From Thermoplasmata archaeon (GTDB lineage Archaea > Thermoplasmatota > Thermoplasmata > UBA10834 > DTMW01): a stretch of DNA of 8,360 nucleotides. Of the stretch, positions 1-3,961 are shown in pieces. The stretch is from contig JAOUEZ010000049.1 of the NCBI GenBank assembly GCA_029858465.1, positions 1 through 8,360 of the forward strand, given 5' to 3'. The stretch's first letter is position 1. Each line of letters begins with the position of its first letter. The position numbers and the translations under genes were made by a program. The notes beneath the pieces are model-generated. The model was not told where the DNA came from, searched no databases, and saw only the letters and a list, made by a program, of their open reading frames with translations.

Positions 1-81
1 ATTTCAAATTTGGGACCTCAGAAGAAGATAGTCCTGCATGATTCTCTGGAAAAACTTGTCGGCAGGGAGGGATCCCTGTGA
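1..81 (+). CDS. 3' end of an unidentified upstream gene (26 codons)
   Basis: An open frame runs from base 1 to a TGA at 79-81 and ends in residues KIVLHDSLEKLVGREGSL. The other two forward frames are closed by stops within the first 40 bases. The stop overlaps the GTG start of the next gene in the four bases GTGA (78-81), the usual sign of translational coupling inside an operon. The tail is too short to assign to a family; it does not show a typical HdrB or HdrC ending. As the first visible member of an operon of redox proteins it is probably another electron-transfer or enzyme subunit, but that is inference only. Confidence 0.55.
   Translation: MSNLGPQKKIVLHDSLEKLVGREGSL
64..72 (+). promoter_or_regulatory. 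Ribosome binding site that fixes the GTG start at 78
   Basis: AGGGAGGGA lies five bases before GTG at 78 and matches the anti-Shine-Dalgarno end of 16S rRNA. It lies inside the 3' end of the upstream gene. It supports the GTG over the in-frame ATG at 111, which has no comparable site. Confidence 0.6.
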
Positions 82-1127
82 CGACGGACTTGACCGAGCT
101 TCAAAGATTCATGCGGGAGCAGTTGGGATCACAAAAGATAAGGGGGATCATAGGGTGGGAGGCAGGCTCGAACCGACTGAGAGCCAGACCCGCGATTCTC
201 AGGACGGCAGAAGAGGTCGATAAAGCAATCTTCTCGCCAGCTTGCTCGATGAGTCTCGTGAGGCTGCTCATTGAGGACAAGCGTTACCCCATGGACGGCG
301 AGGAGGACAGAAGACCCATCGGAATCATGCTGCGAGGTTGCGATGACAAGGGCGTAATAGAACTGCTGAAGGAATATCAGACAAAGCGCGGAGATCTCGT
401 GCTTCTCGGCGTAGATTGCCGTGGTGTGGTCGATTGGAACAAGGCGAGAAAGCTCATGAGAGGGGGCGTGATCGGCCGAGAAGATCTCGACATTGGGAAA
501 CTGAAATGGGAGAATGCCAGAATTGTTCTTGTCAGAGCTACCGGGGAAGAGATCGAACTGAAGAGCTCGGACATAATGCTTGATAAATGCCTCTCGTGCG
601 AAGGTCATACACCGAGGTTGTTTGATTTCATCTCAGGGGCTGAGGACAAGGATCGACCTGAATCGCCTGACATGAAGCAGATAATCGAGCTAGAACGCAG
701 ACAGCCAGAGGAGAGGTGGGAATTCTGGAGTGAAGAATTCTCCAAGTGCATAAGATGCTATGCCTGCAGGAATATCTGCACATACTGCTACTGCGAGGAA
801 TGCGCGATAGACCCGAGAACACTCGCCATCTCTGATAAATCGGTCGCAAAAGACAAGGCGAACAGGCCGCAGTGGACTGGACAGGACAGCACTCCCCCAT
901 CGAACACATTCTATCTGATGTCGAGGGCTTATCATGGCGCCGGGCGTTGCACGAGCTGCGAGGAATGCGACAGAGCCTGTCCGATGGGCATCTCACTGAG
1001 GCTGCTCAATAGAAAGGTCAGAAAGGATGCGAAAGAGCTTTTCGATTACGAGGCCGGCAAGAATCACGATGATAAACCGCTTTTCAGCGATTCGTGCGAG
1101 AAGGACCCGGGTGATTTCATATGGTGA
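78..1127 (+). CDS. 4Fe-4S dicluster protein, FrhB/FlxC-like electron-transfer subunit
   Basis: A 349-residue soluble iron-sulfur protein with no signal peptide or membrane segment. The N-terminal two thirds resemble the FrhB/FdhB-type fold in proteins encoded beside hdrA and mvhD: RGCDDKG near residues 87-92, GVDCRG near 111-116, and a CxxC followed by a histidine (C171, C174, then EGHTP). A ferredoxin-like part follows, with C224, C227, C230 and C234 plus C237, C239 and C242, and a second cluster motif C291, C294, C297 and C301 followed by proline. The expected role is to carry electrons between a flavin site and the HdrA/Flx core in the cytoplasm. The GTG start is set by a strong ribosome binding site and a 4-base overlap with the upstream frame. 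The gene overlaps its downstream neighbour by 7 bases. Whether it binds its own flavin, as FrhB does, cannot be read from the sequence. The family is fairly sure; FlxC as the exact name is inference. Confidence 0.85.
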   Translation: MTTDLTELQRFMREQLGSQKIRGIIGWEAGSNRLRARPAILRTAEEVDKAIFSPACSMSLVRLLIEDKRYPMDGEEDRRPIGIMLRGCDDKGVIELLKEYQTKRGDLVLLGVDCRGVVDWNKARKLMRGGVIGREDLDIGKLKWENARIVLVRATGEEIELKSSDIMLDKCLSCEGHTPRLFDFISGAEDKDRPESPDMKQIIELERRQPEERWEFWSEEFSKCIRCYACRNICTYCYCEECAIDPRTLAISDKSVAKDKANRPQWTGQDSTPPSNTFYLMSRAYHGAGRCTSCEECDRACPMGISLRLLNRKVRKDAKELFDYEAGKNHDDKPLFSDSCEKDPGDFIW

Positions 1128-2179
1128 GCAAAGAAGAACCGCTCGGATTCCTTCCGAAGGAAAAACTAAAGGAATTCGTACAGGAATTGCTCGGGCTCGG
1201 AGTCGTGCTCGCCCCGAAAAAAGAGGGCGATATCACAATCATGCAAGAAATCCGAACTGCAGGGGAACTGGCCGAAGATTTTGAGCAAACGAGGAACAAT
1301 CTCAGGACAATTGTTGAGCCGCAGAATGAAATATTGTTGACTTACCAACCTTCGGCGGAATTATTTTGTGAGGAGAACCTCCCGGAAGAAAAGCAAAAGA
1401 TAGTCTTTTGGTGCAGGCCTTGCGATGCCAGAGCAATCTCCTATCTCGACGACAATTTCAAGGATGAACCGTTCCCCGATCCTTACTATATCCGAAGGCG
1501 TGACAGGGTCCTGTTGATAGGGCTCGGGTGCGACAGCCCCTTCCCATATTGCTTCTGCAGTTCGATAGGAGGCTCTCCCTTTGGAAAGGACAATCTCGAC
1601 ATCGTGATGACTCGGGTCGACAGAGGGTACATTCTCGAGTATATCACTGAGAACGGACAGGAGATAGGGAGAAAAATGAGTGACATCATCCAGCGCCTGA
1701 CGGATGATGACATGACCGAGATGAGGAAAGTGCAGGAAAATGCGGATAAGATGATCCGGAGAAAGGCTCCCGATCCCTCGGACATCTCGCGGAAGCTCAG
1801 CAGCATGTTCGAATCGCCCATCTGGAAGAAATGGGGCGACAAATGCATCGGCTGCGGAATCTGCACTTACCTTTGCCCCACCTGCTGGTGCTTCGACATC
1901 AACGATGTCGAATCGAGAGGCAAGGGGTACAGGATAAGGACCTGGGATAGTTGCCAATTCCCTCTTTTCACGTTGCATACGTCGAGCCATAATCCTCGTC
2001 CTGACAAGGGGAGCAGGGTACGCCAGAGGGTCATGCACAAGTACAATTATCATCCGATCAACTATGGCGGGCGAATCGCATGCGTGGGATGCGGCAGATG
2101 CAGCGAGCTCTGCCCAATGGACATCGATCTCATCTCGATTCTCGAGGACATATCAAAGGCGGGTGAGAAGGATGCCTGA
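1121..2179 (+). CDS. 4Fe-4S dicluster protein, sulfhydrogenase beta (HydB)/FlxB-like
   Basis: A 352-residue cytoplasmic iron-sulfur protein. The N-terminal domain carries the family signatures CRPCDARA (C98, C101) and GCDSP with a following CFC (C137, C144, C146). The C-terminal half has two cluster motifs: C242, C245, C248 and C252 followed by proline with extra cysteines 255 and 257, and C321, C324, C327 and C331 followed by proline. This matches the beta subunit of sulfhydrogenases and the 4Fe-4S subunit of Flx/Flox modules, which pass electrons to or from the FAD/NAD-binding gamma subunit. That gamma-like subunit is the very next gene, in the same order as hydB-hydG. The ATG at 1121 sits five bases after GGGTGAT (1109-1115) and overlaps the upstream stop by 7 bases. 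A GTG at 1124 would give a 4-base overlap and is an equally simple alternative start. Confidence 0.88.
   Translation: MVSKEEPLGFLPKEKLKEFVQELLGLGVVLAPKKEGDITIMQEIRTAGELAEDFEQTRNNLRTIVEPQNEILLTYQPSAELFCEENLPEEKQKIVFWCRPCDARAISYLDDNFKDEPFPDPYYIRRRDRVLLIGLGCDSPFPYCFCSSIGGSPFGKDNLDIVMTRVDRGYILEYITENGQEIGRKMSDIIQRLTDDDMTEMRKVQENADKMIRRKAPDPSDISRKLSSMFESPIWKKWGDKCIGCGICTYLCPTCWCFDINDVESRGKGYRIRTWDSCQFPLFTLHTSSHNPRPDKGSRVRQRVMHKYNYHPINYGGRIACVGCGRCSELCPMDIDLISILEDISKAGEKDA
2161..2167 (+). promoter_or_regulatory. Ribosome binding site that fixes the ATG start at 2172
   Basis: GGGTGAG lies four bases before ATG 2172, inside the end of the preceding gene. It shows that the FAD/NAD reductase starts here. 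The open frame extends upstream to 2064, but that part runs through the HydB-like ferredoxin coding region and is out-of-frame readthrough. Confidence 0.6.
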
Positions 2180-3011
2180 GAACCCCTATCTGCCCCATGC
2201 TGCAGTGGTCAGGGACATCGCTCAGGAAACCTCGGGGGAGAGAGCGGTCAGGACATTCACCGTGGATTTTGAAGATGAGAATGTCTCCTCGAACTTCAAA
2301 TACCGGCCTGGACAGCTTGCGATGATTTCGGTCTTCGGGAGGGGCGAGAGCATGATATCGATGACATCCTCACCGACGATGTCGAAGTCGTTGCAATTCG
2401 CAATAATGCGGTACGGCAGGGTCACCTCGGTATTGCATTATCTTGAGATCGGCGAGAAGATCGGAGTGCGCGGACCATACGGCAACGGCTTCCCGGTTGC
2501 CGACTGGAAGGGGAAGAGCCTGCTTTTCATCGGGGGAGGTATCGGAATCGCTCCTCTGAGATCGGCATATATGTACGCGCTCGACAACAGAAAGGATTAC
2601 GGCGAAATATCGATCTTCTACGGGGCCAGGTCGAGCCAGAACATCGTTTTCCGAAAGGAACTGGAATCTATAGCTCAAAGCGGTAAGGCGAAGGTCGAAC
2701 TTTCAATAGACAAGCCAGAAGACGATTGGAAAGGATTCGTCGGCTTCGTGCCGGCTAACGTCAAGCGTCTTTCCCCGACATCTGACAACACGATAGCCAT
2801 TGCATGCGGACCTGTGGTGATGATCAAAGTCGCAATCGATGAACTCCTGTCCTTGGGATTCGCGCCCGAGAGGATATTTACAACGATGGAGAACAAGATG
2901 AAATGCGGGATCGGGAAATGCGGAAGATGCAACATCGGCTCAGTCCTTGTGTGCAAGAAAGGACCGGTGTTCTCATACGATCAAATACAGAAAATGCCCA
3001 GAGACTTCTGA
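2172..3011 (+). CDS. FAD/NAD(P)-binding 2Fe-2S oxidoreductase, sulfhydrogenase gamma (HydG)/FlxA-like
   Basis: A 279-residue ferredoxin-NADP reductase-superfamily protein, close in layout to sulfhydrogenase gamma, FlxA and the electron-transfer subunit of dihydroorotate dehydrogenase (PyrK). The FAD domain shows YRPGQL at residues 44-49 and a flavin motif around ESMISMTSSP (59-68). The NAD domain shows FIGGGIGIAPLR (119-130), FYGARS (149-154) and ACGP (211-214). The C-terminal cluster motif has C245, C250, C253 and C261, spaced as in the 2Fe-2S site of this family. It probably oxidises or reduces NAD(P)H and exchanges electrons with the two iron-sulfur proteins encoded just upstream. The start overlaps the previous gene by 8 bases, so production is probably coupled. 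NADH versus NADPH preference cannot be called. The FAD motif differs slightly from the common EAPISISSSP form, but the key serines and proline remain. Confidence 0.9.
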   Translation: MPENPYLPHAAVVRDIAQETSGERAVRTFTVDFEDENVSSNFKYRPGQLAMISVFGRGESMISMTSSPTMSKSLQFAIMRYGRVTSVLHYLEIGEKIGVRGPYGNGFPVADWKGKSLLFIGGGIGIAPLRSAYMYALDNRKDYGEISIFYGARSSQNIVFRKELESIAQSGKAKVELSIDKPEDDWKGFVGFVPANVKRLSPTSDNTIAIACGPVVMIKVAIDELLSLGFAPERIFTTMENKMKCGIGKCGRCNIGSVLVCKKGPVFSYDQIQKMPRDF

Positions 3012-3031
3012 GTGAATATACCAATCATGCG

Positions 3032-3052
3032 ATATCGAATCGGGATCGATAT
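3032..3052. repeat. Short inverted repeat after the reductase gene
   Basis: ATATCGA (3032-3038) and TCGATAT (3046-3052) form perfect 7-base arms around a 7-base spacer, 20 bases after the stop of the reductase gene and 27 bases before the end of the convergent small gene. No T-run follows on either strand, so it is not a clear terminator. It may be a transcript-end hairpin or a protein-binding site; the arm is the same heptamer that recurs in the AT-rich block. Confidence 0.35.
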
Positions 3053-3079
3053 TTGAATCTATCTGGCGGCAAACCCTGG

Positions 3080-3448
3080 TCACTGGTTGTTCGAAGGCTT
3101 AAGAAAGCCATCTATCGGCGCGACTACGCTGCCCTGCAACCGCATCTCTTCGATCAGTAGCCTTGTCCTGTGCTCTGGGATGCCTATCTCGCCCGCTCTC
3201 TGGATGAATACGCCCATTTCGACTCCTATCGCGTGATAACTGGAGATTCGGGCAAGCAGTTCCTTGAGCATTTTCATCTCGTTGGCCTCCAGGCTCATAG
3301 CCTGTTTAGCGCCAAATCTGCCCCTCTCTGCGGATTGCCATAAATCATTTCTGGGGATCCCGTATCTGCTGCATGATAGGCAGATGTCGTTTCGAGATTG
3401 GTCGGAATGTATGCAGTTATTGCATCCTTTGTCTTCCTTCCCCCGCAT
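3080..3448 (-). CDS. Small unrecognised protein: two CxxC pairs plus MCM-like winged-helix end
   Basis: A 122-residue protein I do not recognise. The N-terminal part has CNNC (residues 9-12) and CLSC (23-26) followed by RYG, a spacing expected of a zinc ribbon or a small rubredoxin-like knuckle. From about residue 52 there is a helical segment and then a stretch with the pattern RAGEIGIPEH...LIEEMRLQG...PIDGFLK (84-117). This resembles the winged helix at the C-terminus of archaeal MCM helicases and similar DNA-binding tails. The product may be a small DNA- or nucleic-acid-binding regulator. The start keeps both cysteine pairs; the internal methionine at 51 would lose them. No strong ribosome binding site precedes the ATG, so it may be leaderless. 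It is convergent to the reductase operon and divergent from hdrA, with the AT-rich block upstream. Coding composition is like its neighbours, unlike that block. Real gene: fairly likely; function: unknown. Confidence 0.65.
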   Translation of the reverse strand: MRGKEDKGCNNCIHSDQSRNDICLSCSRYGIPRNDLWQSAERGRFGAKQAMSLEANEMKMLKELLARISSYHAIGVEMGVFIQRAGEIGIPEHRTRLLIEEMRLQGSVVAPIDGFLKPSNNQ

Positions 3449-3702
3449 AGATATCCAAATGATAGTAAACGATGTTAATGGATATCTTCTTTACGATTGC
3501 CGAAAACGGCGAGTCGGCTATATTAAATCGATTTGTTTTCTAATTAATTTTAATCGTATCGCCTTGATAGATAGTATCCTCTTCTCAATTCATTACCAGA
3601 TATCGATCGAGGCAATTTCATCAAAGAATTTATTATTATTTTTATCCTCTTATTTCGCATTATCAAGCATATTTTTTATTAAAGATGTAAAACGAAATTC
3701 TA

Positions 3703-3744
3703 CTTTATTATATCGAAATACGACTTTTTTATATCGAAAAACGA
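3703..3744. repeat. Two adjoining 21-base direct repeats
   Basis: Copy one is 3703-3723 and copy two 3724-3744. They abut exactly and differ at 2 of 21 positions. Each contains TATATCGAAA and ends in ACGA. The 21-base period equals two helical turns, so both copies would face the same side of the DNA, as expected for cooperative binding sites. Chance similarity in AT-rich DNA is possible but weak as an explanation given 19 matches and exact adjacency. Confidence 0.5.
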
Positions 3745-3752
3745 TTTCTCCC

Positions 3753-3760
3753 TTTATATA
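3753..3760 (+). promoter_or_regulatory. Candidate archaeal TATA box (distal)
   Basis: TTTATATA is a textbook archaeal TATA element. On the plus strand it would start a transcript near 3783-3787 and give hdrA a leader of about 175 bases containing the 17-base palindrome. The preceding bases are pyrimidine-rich, unlike a good BRE, so use in either direction is uncertain. Confidence 0.3.
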
Positions 3761-3800
3761 TGGACAATTATAATCCGCTAATTGCCAGGTGTGATAAATT

Positions 3801-3817
3801 ATATCAATGATTGATAT
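3801..3817. promoter_or_regulatory. 17-base perfect palindrome, operator-like
   Basis: ATATCAAT and ATTGATAT are perfect 8-base arms around a single central G. The half-site ATTGATAT occurs again at 3905-3912, about 50 bases before the hdrA start. A symmetric site of this size with a further copy beside the likely promoter is typical of a dimeric winged-helix repressor or activator site. The regulator is not known. Confidence 0.5.
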
Positions 3818-3878
3818 GAAATAGTCAAAAAATGCCCATAATATGAATATTAGTAGTTCTAATTCGACGATTGACTAG

Positions 3879-3893
3879 AATAAAGTATTTAAT
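3879..3893 (+). promoter_or_regulatory. Candidate BRE/TATA promoter of hdrA (proximal)
   Basis: A purine-rich stretch (GAATAAAG) is followed by TATTTAA. Transcription from this element would begin near 3912-3918, giving a leader of about 45 bases that keeps the ribosome binding site. The half-site at 3905-3912 would then lie at or just before the start of transcription, where a bound protein could block initiation. Weak match; other AT-rich candidates exist (for example GAATATAAG at 3928-3936, which sits too close to the gene). Confidence 0.3.
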
Positions 3894-3950
3894 TTAACAA
3901 ATTAATTGATATTATTGTCTCATCTTTGAATATAAGATGAAAAAGGAAAG

Positions 3951-3958
3951 AGGGTGAT
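3951..3958 (+). promoter_or_regulatory. hdrA ribosome binding site, deciding between three starts
   Basis: AGGGTGAT ends directly before TTG 3959, three bases before GTG 3962 and 18 before ATG 3977. The same GGGTGAT core stands five bases before the 4Fe-4S gene at 1121, so GTG 3962 is the best-spaced start. ATG 3977 would also cut into the glycine-rich FAD motif. Confidence 0.55.
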
Positions 3959-3961
3959 TTG

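Larger units (their letters stand above)
3449..3958. other. AT-rich gene-free block between two divergent genes
   Basis: About 510 bases, markedly richer in A and T than the flanking genes, between the small minus-strand gene and hdrA. An open frame enters from the left and runs to 3773, but its predicted product is low-complexity (I, L, F, S, Y rich), has no motif and merely follows the AT-rich composition. The block contains a small GCCG-AAAA-CGGC hairpin (3499-3510), the palindrome AAATCGATTT (3525-3534), a tandem 21-base repeat (3703-3744), TTTATATA (3753-3760), a 17-base palindrome (3801-3817), an AT palindrome (3839-3852) and 7-base inverted arms at 3822-3828 and 3871-3877. It most likely holds the divergent promoters and their control sites. 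I see no tRNA or other recognisable RNA gene. Confidence 0.7.

Noticed and set aside
1361..2053. Long minus-strand open frame of 230 codons opposite the HydB-like gene
   Set aside because: It lies wholly inside a gene with clear iron-sulfur motifs on the plus strand. Its product has no recognisable motif, and long antisense frames are common opposite genes with this codon use.
2064..2171. Upstream extension of the reductase gene by 36 codons
   Set aside because: It reads through the second ferredoxin motif of the preceding gene in another frame and encodes nothing family-like. The ribosome binding site and the start at 2172 fit much better.
2903..3160. Plus-strand open frame overlapping the end of the reductase gene
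   Set aside because: It runs out of frame through the 2Fe-2S motif of the reductase and then antisense to the small gene; no motif or start signal supports it.
3499..3510. GCCG-AAAA-CGGC hairpin as a terminator or riboswitch
   Set aside because: Only four base pairs, no T-run and no neighbouring conserved structure. It lies upstream of, not after, the minus-strand gene.
3264..3773. Plus-strand open frame of 169 codons across the small gene and AT-rich block
   Set aside because: The first part is the antisense of the small CxxC gene and the rest is low-complexity residues that reflect AT-rich DNA. There is no ribosome binding site, domain or consistent membrane-segment pattern.
3703..3912. 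CRISPR array or attachment site in the repeat-containing block
   Set aside because: There are only two adjoining 21-base copies with no spacer between them, no cas gene and no integrase or tRNA nearby.
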